Position numbers and translations under genes: made by a program. 37,117 bases of DNA from a bacterium. GTDB taxonomy: Bacteria; Patescibacteriota; Minisyncoccia; 1-14-0-10-42-19. The notes under the pieces are model-generated. The model ran no database searches, was not told the origin of the DNA, and saw only the letters and a list, made by a program, of their open reading frames with translations. Shown in pieces: positions 1 through 7,010 of this stretch. Numbering within the stretch: position 1 is the first letter of the stretch; the number at the start of each line of letters is the position of its first letter. The stretch covers positions 1-37,117 of the forward strand of contig JAUYHD010000033.1 of assembly GCA_030690215.1 (NCBI GenBank), given 5' to 3'.

Positions 1-135
1 GAGGATTTACGATACTATCTTAGATTATGGAATATGTACTACAATGACCTTGAACATTGCGGATTGAATGGGAAAACTCCAAATGAATTTCTCGCGAATT
101 ATCAACTAATCAATCCGCCAAATGTGCCTGCCTAA
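1..135 (+). CDS. Transposase C-terminal fragment (integrase-core type, IS481/IS3-like), cut by contig start
   Basis: Frame 1 is open from the first base to a TAA at 133-135 and gives 44 residues. The piece LEHCGLNGKTPNEFL is typical of the C-terminal end of rve/DDE integrase-core transposases of the IS481 and IS3 type, just after the last catalytic Glu. The N-terminal part lies beyond the contig edge. The identical sequence occurs in inverted orientation at the other end of the window, so this is a multicopy IS. The family is inferred from a short C-terminus only. Confidence 0.75.
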   Translation, partial: EDLRYYLRLWNMYYNDLEHCGLNGKTPNEFLANYQLINPPNVPA

Positions 136-141
136 AACATA
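4..141. repeat. Terminal inverted repeat of the contig, left copy (IS 3' end)
   Basis: Bases 4-141 are the exact reverse complement of 36980-37117, including the transposase stop codon and six bases after it. Similarity ends at base 142, which may mark the outer edge of the IS. The simplest reading is that the assembly stopped at two copies of one IS lying in opposite orientation. Confidence 0.9.
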
Positions 142-202
142 TGCTTAAATTCAGCGTTGGAGTGCCTCTGAATGTTTATTTCAAATTTGCTACTATATAT
201 GT

Positions 203-1687
203 ATGAGACGAATTATTATACGCGCTTTCCCCTTATTTTTGTTACTGCTCTTGCTTACGCCTACAAGCACTATCGCGGCGGTGCGGTCGCTCTCGTTCGG
301 GATTTCGGGAGACGATGTTGTATCCGCGCAAAAACAACTTATTTCGCTGGGGTATCTTGCGAAAGGCAAAGCAACGGGCTACTTTGGACCGCTCACCGAT
401 GCTGGGGTAAAAAAATTCCAATGCGACCGAAAGATTATCTGCTCGGGCTCGTCTGCAACTACTGGCTATGGCCTTGTAGGTCCCAAAACACGAGCCGCAC
501 TCACATCCGCAAGCGCCGCTTCCGACAATCCTGCAAATCTCAACCCGACTACCGCAACTCCGCGCGCCGTTGGTTCATTTGAATTTTCAGGATGGATTCC
601 TTACTGGAGATCCGCAACCGGCACTCAAGATGTCCTCCCTCATCTTTCACAGCTTACAAGCGTCATGCCCTTCGGCTACACGGTAAAAAGCGACGGCACG
701 CTTGCCGATACTGCGCGCCTCACGGAAGAACCATGGGCGAGTTTCATCAAAACAGCAAAAGAAAATAAAGTCAGAGTAATACCCACGGTGATGTGGGGCA
801 ATGGTGCCTCAATACATACAATATTAAGCGATACAAAAAAACGGATAGCTCTTGAGGACGAAATAGCAAACCTAGTAAAACAAAACGGCTTTGACGGCAT
901 TGATATAGACTTTGAAGCAAAACAGCACCAGACAATAACATATTTTTCAACGTTTCTCAAAGGACTTTATCAGCGCATGGGCAACAAGTGGGTCTATTGC
1001 ACGGTTGAGGCGCGCATGCCGCTCGAAAATCGCTACAGCCCCGGCGCTATTATTCCTCCCGATGCTACCGACTACGCAAATGATTATGTGGAAATGAATA
1101 AGTACTGCGACCGTGTAGAAATAATGGCCTACGACCAAGGCACAATAGACATAGAATTAAACGCTGTTCGTGGCGCGCCCTACGCGCCGGTTGCCGACCT
1201 AAAGTGGGTAGAAAATCTGGTGACACTCGCCTCACAAACTATTTCAAAAAATAAATTGGTGATAGGCATTCCTACATACGGCTACGAATATACTATTACA
1301 CCAACCCCAGGCGACAGTTACCAATACAAAGTACTCTGGCCGTTTAATCCCGGCTACGCGCTTGATATCGCAAAACAGTTAGGCATTACCCCGATCCGCA
1401 ATAATGCGGGCGAAATGGGATTTACATATGATCCAAAAATTCTTGCGGCAATTGCCCCAACCGGTAGTGAATCAACCCAAACGCAACAATCAGTCTCATC
1501 TTCTTCTATTGCCCAAAACGCGGACGGACAGACAACCGTCGGAATGCCTTTTAACTATCTTTCGTGGAGCGACGCACAAGCAATCGCCGACAAAGTAGCA
1601 CTCGCGCGTAAACTTGGGGTGCGCGGAGTTGCCGTCTTTAAATTTGATGGCGGCGAAGACCCCGGTATGTGGAACGCGCTGAAATAA
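203..1687 (+). CDS. Secreted peptidoglycan-binding GH18-family hydrolase
   Basis: 494 residues. A signal peptide or anchor (residues 5-26, poly-Leu core) is followed by a PG_binding_1 repeat at about 32-102 (GDDVVSAQKQL, GYFGPLTDAGVKKFQ, VGPKTRAAL) and a GH18 TIM barrel at about 125-494. The GH18 signature DGIDIDFE is at 231-238, with E238 the expected proton donor. Such YaaH/chitinase-like enzymes bind the wall and cleave GlcNAc-containing glycans; in a CPR cell it probably acts on its own or a host's envelope. The barrel carries a Ser/Gln-rich insert near 430 (STQTQQSVSSSS). The ATG at 203 is directly followed by the hydrophobic signal; no clear Shine-Dalgarno is seen. It is monocistronic on the plus strand, facing away from its minus-strand neighbours. 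A decayed relative of its last 27 codons lies at 5541-5621. Confidence 0.88.
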   Translation: MRRIIIRAFPLFLLLLLLTPTSTIAAVRSLSFGISGDDVVSAQKQLISLGYLAKGKATGYFGPLTDAGVKKFQCDRKIICSGSSATTGYGLVGPKTRAALTSASAASDNPANLNPTTATPRAVGSFEFSGWIPYWRSATGTQDVLPHLSQLTSVMPFGYTVKSDGTLADTARLTEEPWASFIKTAKENKVRVIPTVMWGNGASIHTILSDTKKRIALEDEIANLVKQNGFDGIDIDFEAKQHQTITYFSTFLKGLYQRMGNKWVYCTVEARMPLENRYSPGAIIPPDATDYANDYVEMNKYCDRVEIMAYDQGTIDIELNAVRGAPYAPVADLKWVENLVTLASQTISKNKLVIGIPTYGYEYTITPTPGDSYQYKVLWPFNPGYALDIAKQLGITPIRNNAGEMGFTYDPKILAAIAPTGSESTQTQQSVSSSSIAQNADGQTTVGMPFNYLSWSDAQAIADKVALARKLGVRGVAVFKFDGGEDPGMWNALK

Positions 1688-1722
1688 GACCACGCAAAAT
1701 ATCTCGTTTCTCAAATAATAAA

Positions 1723-1790
1723 AACTATTCGCCTATTTCTGCCGGAGGCAGACAGGCGCGCCTGTCCTCCTTCGGAGGAAATTAGAGAAG
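1723..1790. repeat. Interspersed repeat R1 with three consecutive hairpins
   Basis: Starts ACTATTCGCCTATT and ends AATTAGAGAA, the two arms also found at 2969-3041 and 5037-5068. Between the arms lie three back-to-back palindromes: CTGCC-GGA-GGCAG, the 14-base palindrome ACAGGCGCGCCTGT, and CCTCC-TTC-GGAGG. It sits in the 159-bp space between the convergent 3' ends of the GH18 gene and the AlbA_2 gene. Confidence 0.75.
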
Positions 1791-1846
1791 GTAAAGAGGT
1801 GCGAGGGAGTAACGATGTGGGAAAAATGAAAATAAAAAGCGGCGTA

Positions 1847-2827
1847 TTATAAAAACTTGGGCCAGCGGGAGCGGATGTATGATTCCATTTCGCTCAAGGT
1901 AAGAGTGGATGTTATATTCCCCGTGCGTATATAAAAATTTTCGCTGTTATTTGACCGGAAATATACCGGTCGATAGCTCGGGAGAACTTCTACCAGACAA
2001 AGGTCATGCTCGCCCATTTCGGCGAATTTGAGCTTTACCAAGTCACGAAATTCGGGCCCGATTGCCGCATTGAATGCCTGGGTAAAATGATTTTCAAAAC
2101 CGTCTTTGTCTTTTCTTTGGAGCGATTCAAAATCACGCTCTAACCCGAGGGATACACGCGCGTCATCCACGCCGACAACCAAATATCCGCCCTTTGAGTT
2201 TAAGAAAGCGGCAACTGTTTTGAGCGCCGCTTTTTCCAACTCACGGTTGACATTCCCCGCTTTGTAGTCGTAGCGGAGGGATGACTTAAATTCCAGGCGG
2301 TCGTTCTCTTCGGATGCAAGCAATTTATGGATATCATGGCCGTCCGCAAACGAGGCCGCCATCGGACCTTCGTAAATAGCTTTCACAATATACTCGGGGC
2401 GTGATACGGTCTTGAGCCTAAGAAAAGAATCTCCTGAACGCACTTCAACATTTCCGTAATGGAATATCCTTCCGATTAGACCTGAACGCACGGTGACTGT
2501 TCCGGCCGCGCTAAGCGGGATTGATTTTTTCGTTGTTTGGAAGATACCGCCCACATGAAGCACGGAATCTTTGCGTATCTTATATTCTTCGTGATACCAC
2601 AAAATAAAAACGTAGGCGGTTAGCGCAAATTGCACGCCGAAAAGAACAATAATCTTTGCGGTTTCGTATGGAAGAATGCTCGTAAGAGAAAGCTGGGTAT
2701 AAAATGCGGACTTTGCGCTCCCGAAAAGCGTTGCAATAAAATACAAAAAAAGCGCCCCTGCCTCGATCATGGCAAATTTCCACATAAGAACTACAGGGCT
2801 TCTTTTTATGGTAATCTCTGTTTGCAT
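1847..2827 (-). CDS. Membrane PH-like domain fused to Schlafen/AlbA_2 domain protein
   Basis: I start at the ATG at 2827 (MQTEITIK, 326 residues); the longer ORF only adds repeat-derived sequence. Two membrane spans (about 15-37 and 53-77) are followed by a bacterial PH-like (bPH2) segment at about 83-152 (IRKDSVLHVGGIFQTTKK). The C-terminal half is an AlbA_2/Schlafen-type domain at about 170-310, with the signature DRLEFKSSLR and later FLNSKGGYLVVGVDD. AlbA_2 domains occur in DNA/RNA-binding regulators, some of them defence or RNA-processing proteins; the membrane PH part would tether it. The exact role is unknown. GGAGG lies about 18 bases before the ATG, too far for a normal ribosome site. 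It is convergent with the GH18 gene and ends within a repeat-rich spacer. Confidence 0.8.
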   Translation of the reverse strand: MQTEITIKRSPVVLMWKFAMIEAGALFLYFIATLFGSAKSAFYTQLSLTSILPYETAKIIVLFGVQFALTAYVFILWYHEEYKIRKDSVLHVGGIFQTTKKSIPLSAAGTVTVRSGLIGRIFHYGNVEVRSGDSFLRLKTVSRPEYIVKAIYEGPMAASFADGHDIHKLLASEENDRLEFKSSLRYDYKAGNVNRELEKAALKTVAAFLNSKGGYLVVGVDDARVSLGLERDFESLQRKDKDGFENHFTQAFNAAIGPEFRDLVKLKFAEMGEHDLCLVEVLPSYRPVYFRSNNSENFYIRTGNITSTLTLSEMESYIRSRWPKFL

Positions 2828-2837
2828 ATGGCATCCG

Positions 2838-2872
2838 CCTTCGCATCCTCCTTCGTCAAAGACTTCGGACGG
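2838..2872. repeat. Short CCTTCGTC...GACTTCGGACGG hairpin module
   Basis: CCTCCTTCGTC and GACTTCGGACGG flank a short loop and can form an imperfect hairpin. It resembles the 43-bp insert inside repeat R2 (2983-3025) and the CCCTCTTTCG...ACGGAGGG module at 36665-36691. It lies just upstream of the AlbA_2 gene start. Confidence 0.5.
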
Positions 2873-2968
2873 ACACAGTAAAGCTACGACGAGACAAGTC
2901 CACCTTAGGGGACAAGGGTATTGTAGCAAAATTACGAGAAAAATTAAGAGGAAGCCACGCACCTTAGA

Positions 2969-3041
2969 ACCATTCGCCTATTCCCTCCTTCGTCCCGCTT
3001 ACAGCAGAACTTCGGACGGGCAAAGCGCGCGAATTAGAGAA
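2969..3041. repeat. Interspersed repeat R2 carrying a 43-bp insert
   Basis: The left arm ATTCGCCTATT (to 2982) and right arm CGCGCGAATTAGAGAA (3026-3041) are contiguous in copy R3 at 5037-5068. Here they are split by 43 bp (CCCTCCTTCGTC ... CTTCGGACGGGCAAAG). Removing the insert gives the R3 sequence across the joint, so R2 looks like R3 plus a second small repeat. Confidence 0.75.
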
Positions 3042-3074
3042 GGTAAGAAAAATAAAAACTGGGGTGGAGAGATA

Positions 3075-3269
3075 CTACCCAATAATGTTTTGGACCCGGC
3101 CGACTTGGCCGTTTTCAAGACGCACCTTAATACCGTGCGGATGAAAATTGGAATTCGTTAAAATTTCGGCAACAATTCCGCGGGTAAGCGCGCCTGTGCT
3201 TTGATCTTCTTTGAGAATAATTTCAACCTCTGCACCTATTTTTATGTCATCCCGATTTTGACCGCTCAT
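3075..3269 (-). CDS. ywbE: YwbE family protein (DUF2196)
   Basis: I choose the ATG at 3269 because the family opens MxGQNRxxI; the ORF track's start is four codons longer (MILV). 64 residues. The conserved core is all present: GQNRDDIKIGAEVEIILKED, TGALTRGIVAEILT, HPHGIKVRLENGQVGRVQNI. The family is widespread, single-domain and of unknown biochemical role; the fold is predicted beta-rich. No Shine-Dalgarno is visible before either start. It stands alone between a repeat and a palindrome. Confidence 0.88.
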   Translation of the reverse strand: MSGQNRDDIKIGAEVEIILKEDQSTGALTRGIVAEILTNSNFHPHGIKVRLENGQVGRVQNIIG

Positions 3270-3322
3270 AACAAGTATCATATCAAAAATAAACTGAACA
3301 GACGACGTATGGACGGTTTATA

Positions 3323-3360
3323 AAACTATTCTACCATTCGCGCGAATGGTGGAATAGTTT
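3323..3360. repeat. 38-bp near-perfect palindrome
   Basis: AAACTATTC-T-ACCATTCGCG faces CGAATGGT-G-GAATAGTTT, with only one T/G mismatch in the stem. It lacks a U-tract, so intrinsic termination is uncertain, but it sits just past the stop of the nuclease-like gene on the minus strand. The AAACTATTC end and CGCGCGAAT centre match repeat R3, so it belongs to the same family. Confidence 0.75.
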
Positions 3361-3368
3361 AGGGGGGA

Positions 3369-3872
3369 TTATTTTTTATTAAGAGTCGGGGCTAAATACT
3401 TTTCTACCAATACATCAAACTTCTCGAGAAGCTCTAGTGTGATGCCAAAAGATTTTAAATTTTGTACCGGCTCCATCTTGTTAAAAGGATTCTTAGAAAA
3501 TCTAAAATAAGATTTTTCGGAGCAATTCACATAAAATATAAAACATTCTTTCCAAGAATCTTTAATCCGTTCTAATCTTTTTATGTCATTTTTGTGACCG
3601 GCCGGATTCCACCTAAACTTAACTTCGACTAAATACGGGTTCCCTGATTTATCGATCACAAAAAAATCTGGGATTGATCTTATTTTTTCGCCCACTGCAC
3701 TATTACGTTTAAACGACTCTTCGATGCGAGCAAGGCCTGGCAGTATTGCCTCATACCCAATTCTAAATATTTCGTTTCCAGATTCTTTTAACAAATCGTA
3801 AACCAGCGATTCCGCCATCCGTCCCTTCAAAGCCGTTTCTCTCCACTCTTGTTTTTCGTGTTTATTATTCAT
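3369..3872 (-). CDS. PD-(D/E)XK nuclease-like protein
   Basis: Start set at the ATG at 3872 (MNNKHEKQEW, 167 residues), four bases after the stop of the upstream gene; the longer ORF overlaps that gene. The core SIPDFFVIDKSGNPYLVEVKFRW has the PD...(D/E)xK layout: PD, an intervening strand and hairpin, then VEVK. An upstream Glu in the first helix (MAESLVYDLL) is also typical. This suggests a small restriction-type or Holliday-junction-type nuclease domain. The C-terminus (FGITLELLEKFDVLVEKYL) is helical. It forms a tight two-gene operon with the next upstream gene, also nuclease-like. No methyltransferase is adjacent. The fold assignment rests on the motif; the substrate is unknown. Confidence 0.6.
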   Translation of the reverse strand: MNNKHEKQEWRETALKGRMAESLVYDLLKESGNEIFRIGYEAILPGLARIEESFKRNSAVGEKIRSIPDFFVIDKSGNPYLVEVKFRWNPAGHKNDIKRLERIKDSWKECFIFYVNCSEKSYFRFSKNPFNKMEPVQNLKSFGITLELLEKFDVLVEKYLAPTLNKK

Positions 3873-3876
3873 AAAT

Positions 3877-4308
3877 TTATTTTTTATAAATAACAAAATG
3901 AGGTAATATATCCAACCCGACATAGTTAAACATCCAATAGTTCGCCCGCCTTGCGTGAGCCGGAAGCTTATATTTTTTAAGATTCTTTTTTGTCACAAAT
4001 GGATAAAATCTTATCTCTTGGTGCGTACCCGTCTTATCTTTCCATTTGAAATTCGTAATAAGCGGGGGTGTAATAAATCCGGATTTTAAGACCTTTTCCA
4101 TTATTTGCCATCCGGCTCCAAATATTTCTTTTTTTGGTTTTGATTTATTTGTTTTTACTTGCGCCCGAAATGAACACCCTGTGCATTGCACATCAAATAA
4201 AGGGTAGTCCGGTGGCAAAAGCATAAGCTTTTTATCACAATTGGGACATAAGATAAGTTTAATAACTTCTTTTTCTCCCTCATCCCCTGATTGTCTATTA
4301 CTAACCAT
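3877..4308 (-). CDS. Zinc-ribbon, DpnI-like putative nuclease
   Basis: 143 residues, ATG at 4308. The N-terminal half has CPNC at about 21-24, followed about 20 residues on by CTGC: a four-Cys zinc ribbon. PLFDVQCTGCSFRAQVKT places an Asp before the second Cys pair and a QxK after it, the arrangement of DpnI-type PD-(D/E)xK nucleases, where the zinc site lies between the Asp and the (E/Q)xK. GAGWQIMEKVL after it also fits. The C-terminus ends in hydrophobic strands (MFNYVGLDILPHFVIYKK). It is the first gene of a two-gene operon with the PD-(D/E)xK gene at 3369. Methyl-directed restriction is possible, because DpnI needs no protective methylase, but this is inference. Confidence 0.5.
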   Translation of the reverse strand: MVSNRQSGDEGEKEVIKLILCPNCDKKLMLLPPDYPLFDVQCTGCSFRAQVKTNKSKPKKEIFGAGWQIMEKVLKSGFITPPLITNFKWKDKTGTHQEIRFYPFVTKKNLKKYKLPAHARRANYWMFNYVGLDILPHFVIYKK

Positions 4309-4391
4309 AAAACCATTAGATCACGGGGGATCTCCAAAAACAATAACCCAAAATCAACCCTACAAATCCCAACGAATTTCTACCCGCATAA

Positions 4392-4427
4392 AACCAAAAA
4401 TCCCTATCAGCATAGGAATTTTTGGTT
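4392..4427. terminator. Bidirectional hairpin terminator
   Basis: ACCAAAAATCCCTAT and ATAGGAATTTTTGGT pair around a 4-base loop with one mismatch, giving a 16-bp stem whose arms carry the A and T runs. It lies between the nuclease-like operon start and the 134-bp repeat. Confidence 0.6.
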
Positions 4428-4457
4428 TGTATCTATTTCGATAAAAACTCGGTTTAT

Positions 4458-4591
4458 CCCGCACCAGAAAGCCCCGAGCGTAAATTTGAGGGGATGGATG
4501 GTATAAAACGAGCTTTCGGTGCGGGATTCCGCGCAACAAAATCTCGAAAGAGTTGACGCCTCGAGCGTAAGATTGGGAAGCGCTTCACATT
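4458..4591 (-). repeat. 134-bp structured interspersed repeat, copy A
   Basis: About four fifths identical by eye to 17283-17415 over its whole length, in the same orientation. CCCGCACC-A-GAAAGC at the start pairs with GCTTTC-GGTGCGGG about 50 bases on, enclosing an inner CCCCGAG...-type hairpin. A second half carries a weaker hairpin and ends GCGCTTCACATT. On the minus strand it begins at the stop codon of the YCII gene, so it forms that gene's 3' UTR. Copy B occupies the equivalent place behind another gene. Confidence 0.85.
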
Positions 4592-4929
4592 CCTGGCAAT
4601 GGCATTGATTCGTGTACTTCTACCTCGCAGGAATCCATCCATTTCAAGTGGGGATGATCTTTGAGCATTGCCACCGCCTGATCCATGTTTTCGGCTTGCA
4701 AAATAGAATAGCCGACTACGCCCCGGGTGCTTGGCGATACCCCTTCGCGCGTTACCTTTTGGCCGTTGCCGAGAGGCGTCCCTAAATCAACAAGGCCTGT
4801 TCCGATTTTTTTTGCCCATTCCATCCATTCCTCCATACCCTTTTTTGCTTCTTCGGAATTAGGGTTTACTTCGGCCATTTTTTCTACAGCTCCTTTCGGA
4901 GCGTGATATAACACAATAAATTTTTTCAT
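4585..4929 (-). CDS. YCII-related domain protein
   Basis: Start at the ATG at 4929 (MKKFIVLYHAP, 114 residues); the ORF track adds 17 unlikely residues. The ferredoxin-like YCII/DGPF pattern is seen: MKKFIVLYHAP, a helix with MEEWMEWAKKIGTGLVDLGTPLG, then GYSILQAENMDQAVAMLKDHPHL and CEVEVHESM. Homologues are small dimeric proteins, some fused to sigma factors, with an unproven enzymatic role. The TGA stop overlaps the end of the 134-bp repeat. No Shine-Dalgarno is evident. Confidence 0.8.
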   Translation of the reverse strand: MKKFIVLYHAPKGAVEKMAEVNPNSEEAKKGMEEWMEWAKKIGTGLVDLGTPLGNGQKVTREGVSPSTRGVVGYSILQAENMDQAVAMLKDHPHLKWMDSCEVEVHESMPLPGM

Positions 4930-5036
4930 AGAATTATTTTGTTTGTTAATAATAATTATATGGTACAAGGATGATAGCATGCCCTGCCCGCACTACAATG
5001 CGCGAGAAACAACATCTATAGCAATTCGTCTTTCCC

Positions 5037-5068
5037 AAACTATTCGCCTATTCGCGCGAATTAGAGAA
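5037..5068. repeat. Interspersed repeat R3, minimal unit
   Basis: AAACTATTCGCCTATT followed directly by CGCGCGAATTAGAGAA. This is the uninterrupted form of the unit seen with inserts at R1 (1723) and R2 (2969). The centre contains TTCGCGCGAA, a perfect palindrome. It lies in the 260-bp space between the YCII gene and the 90-residue gene; nothing else is recognisable there apart from the terminator at its right end. Confidence 0.75.
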
Positions 5069-5130
5069 ATGAATACTCGCACTTATACCTCGACCGTTTC
5101 GCAAAGCGCCCTGCATTATGACTAAGGCAA

Positions 5131-5170
5131 AATAAAAAGCCCCCTCCCGTGCAAAGCACTAAGGAGAGGG
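5131..5170 (-). terminator. Rho-independent terminator of the 90-residue gene
   Basis: On the minus strand a GC-rich hairpin (CTCC...GTGC-TTT-GCAC...GGAGGGGG) is followed by CTTTTTATTTT. It lies about 20 bases after the stop at 5192. Confidence 0.7.
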
Positions 5171-5191
5171 ACTGGTAAGCCCTTGAAGTTA

Positions 5192-5464
5192 TCAGATATC
5201 TACCCGATACTTTTCTTTACGAATCCACTTCCCGTCCACCTGTTCGTATATTTCAAACAATTGGGATAAGGTCTCGTTTATTGCTTCGGGTGTCTCGTTA
5301 TTGGGCCACCCAAAGAAACCACCGCTAAGAAAATGACCCGCCATTGAACCGAAATGATCCAATGACATTTCGTGTTCGCCAATCTGCACCCCCTCGATAG
5401 GCAAAGCGCCGATGAATCTTGTCTCAACTTCTGTGCCATCCATCTTTTGAACTATCAAAGCCAT
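5192..5464 (-). CDS. Conserved small protein of unknown function
   Basis: 90 residues, and not a family I recognise. Starting at the ATG at 5464 it has a very strong ribosome site (AAAGGAGGTAGAGCT-ATG), so it is certainly translated well. The sequence is acidic and soluble: an N-terminal beta-type segment (MALIVQKMDGTEVETRFIG), a Gly/Phe-rich middle (GHFLSGGFFGWP) and a C-terminal amphipathic helix (INETLSQLFEIYEQ). It has its own terminator. A monocistronic, well-expressed cytosolic protein is the most one can say. Confidence 0.7.
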   Translation of the reverse strand: MALIVQKMDGTEVETRFIGALPIEGVQIGEHEMSLDHFGSMAGHFLSGGFFGWPNNETPEAINETLSQLFEIYEQVDGKWIRKEKYRVDI

Positions 5465-5540
5465 AGCTCTACCTCCTTTCTTTTGTTAATTCAAATGTTA
5501 ATTCAAAACAAGAATAGCACTAAAAGTACTATTCATCAAC

Positions 5541-5621
5541 CGCAAGCTCGGGATCCGCAGAGTTGCCGTCTTTAAATTTGACGGCAGAGAGTGCCCCGGC
5601 ATGCGGGAGGCGTTGAAGTAA
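5541..5621 (+). pseudogene. Remnant of a GH18 hydrolase C-terminus
   Basis: The plus-strand frame reads RKLGIRRVAVFKFDGRECPG and ends MREALK-stop. This matches RKLGVRGVAVFKFDGGEDPG...ALK-stop, the last 27 codons of the gene at 203-1687. Many differences are silent (CTT/CTC, GAT/GAC, GGT/GGC), so it is a diverged relative under past selection rather than a fresh copy. There is no upstream coding frame beyond a few possible codons. Confidence 0.75.
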
Positions 5622-5631
5622 AAAAATTCTA

Positions 5632-6867
5632 TTAAAAACGCCTCTTATGCTGATACCCGGACGATCGATGCGGACGGAAATTTCTTTTCGGCCGGGGCGC
5701 GTTAGGACCTACGGAAGGAGGAACAACATCCATGGGAGATCCGCCCGGAGGAATGGAAATGAGAATTGTTTTTCGGATAAGCTGTTCAACGGCGCGGATT
5801 TCCTGGTGCTCCTCGGGCAGAGCAAAAGTTATTGCACGCCCCTCCGCCCCGGCTCTGCCGGTGCGTCCGATGCGGTGGACATAGTCATCCGATTGCGACG
5901 GAAAATCAAAATTTATTACAAGTTCAATCCCGCGGACATCAATCCCGCGGGAAGCTATGTCGGTCGCAACAAGCACGCGGTACTTTCCCGATTTAAATCC
6001 CGAAAGCGCGTCCCGGCGCTGTCCTTGCGAACGGTTACCGTGTATCTCGACAGCGCTATACCTATTCATCCGCAGTACTCCCGCAACTTTTTTTGCTCCG
6101 TATTTGGTCCGCGTAAAGATCAGGGTAGAGCCGGAGTACTTTTGAAGCAGCATTTCGAGCAGTTGCAATTTTTTTTCGCGCCTGACAATAAAAATTTCCT
6201 GTAATACTTTTTCAGGCAACGTACCGGAAGGGGCGGCTTCAATCCTCACGGGAAGCTTCATATACTTTGTGGCTATCGTCATTATCTCGTGCGGCATTGT
6301 CGCCGAAAAAAGCATTGTCTGGCGCTTATCAGGAAGGTTCTGTAAAATTTTTCTGATCTGCGGCTGAAAGCCCATATCCAGCATCCTGTCCGCCTCGTCA
6401 AGAACAAGAATTGTTATAGAATCAAGTGTTACGGTCTTTTGTTCCATGTGGTCAATGAGACGGCCGGGAGTTGCGATTATGATGTGGGGATTTTTGGCGA
6501 GATCCCTAATTTGAGGTTTAATTGAAAGGCCTCCGATCAAGACCGCGGTTTTTAGTCCTAAGGGTTTTCCAATTTTATGAAGTTCCTCATCTACCTGCTC
6601 TGCAAGCTCCCGTGTCGGAAGAAGAATAAGCCCCTTGCCTTTTTCGCGCGCGAGCCTCTGGAGTATGGGGATTCCGAACGCAAGAGTTTTTCCGGTGCCG
6701 GTCTCGGCTATTCCTACGACATCTTTCCCTTCCATGGCGGACGGTATTGTCTGATACTGGATTGGCGTCGGATATTTATAATTAAGGCGCTCCAGAATAT
6801 CCAACAACCCCGGCGCTATGCCGAGTCCTGAAAACAAATGTTGTGGTGTTGGATTTTGTTGTTGCAT
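5632..6867 (-). CDS. DEAD-box ATP-dependent RNA helicase (RhlE/CsdA-like)
   Basis: 411 residues, a complete two-RecA-domain core with a short tail. Visible motifs: F/Q motif (YPTPIQYQTIP, about 32-42), Walker A AETGTGKT (54-61), PTRELAEQ (84-91), TPGRL (133-137), DEAD (157-160), SAT (188-190), then in domain two LIFTRTK, VATDIASRGID and HRIGRTGRAG. The C-terminal tail is short and basic (PRPKRNFRPHRSSG, HKRRF), as in RhlE-type proteins. It unwinds RNA duplexes in ribosome assembly or mRNA decay. It lies downstream of tRNA-Gln(TTG) on the same strand. Confidence 0.93.
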   Translation of the reverse strand: MQQQNPTPQHLFSGLGIAPGLLDILERLNYKYPTPIQYQTIPSAMEGKDVVGIAETGTGKTLAFGIPILQRLAREKGKGLILLPTRELAEQVDEELHKIGKPLGLKTAVLIGGLSIKPQIRDLAKNPHIIIATPGRLIDHMEQKTVTLDSITILVLDEADRMLDMGFQPQIRKILQNLPDKRQTMLFSATMPHEIMTIATKYMKLPVRIEAAPSGTLPEKVLQEIFIVRREKKLQLLEMLLQKYSGSTLIFTRTKYGAKKVAGVLRMNRYSAVEIHGNRSQGQRRDALSGFKSGKYRVLVATDIASRGIDVRGIELVINFDFPSQSDDYVHRIGRTGRAGAEGRAITFALPEEHQEIRAVEQLIRKTILISIPPGGSPMDVVPPSVGPNAPRPKRNFRPHRSSGYQHKRRF

Positions 6868-6939
6868 TGTATTACGGGACTAGGATCCCCTTCGGTTCCC
6901 TCGGGGCAAGCGAACCAAGATACTTATTTTTTACAGTGC

Positions 6940-7010
6940 TGCGGGGGAAGGAGTCGAACCTTCACATCCTCCTCCAAAGGGAGGCGTCACTACCATTAGA
7001 CGACCCCGCA
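6940..7010 (-). tRNA. tRNA-Gln (anticodon TTG)
   Basis: On the minus strand the acceptor TGCGGGG pairs with CCCCGCA; the D arm is GTC...GAC; the anticodon stem CCTCC/GGAGG holds the loop CTTTGGA, so the anticodon is TTG. The T arm is GAAGG-TTCGACT-CCTTC. The weak first pair (U1-A72) is typical of tRNA-Gln. CCA is not encoded. Its first 15 bases also encode the end of the upstream ORF. Confidence 0.93.

Noticed and set aside
4454-4642. 62-residue minus-strand ORF (ends NLRSGLSGAG)
   Set aside because: It is repeat copy A read as protein; the same LRSGLSGAG appears at copy B.
5647-6204. 185-residue plus-strand ORF
   Set aside because: Antisense shadow of the DEAD-box helicase.
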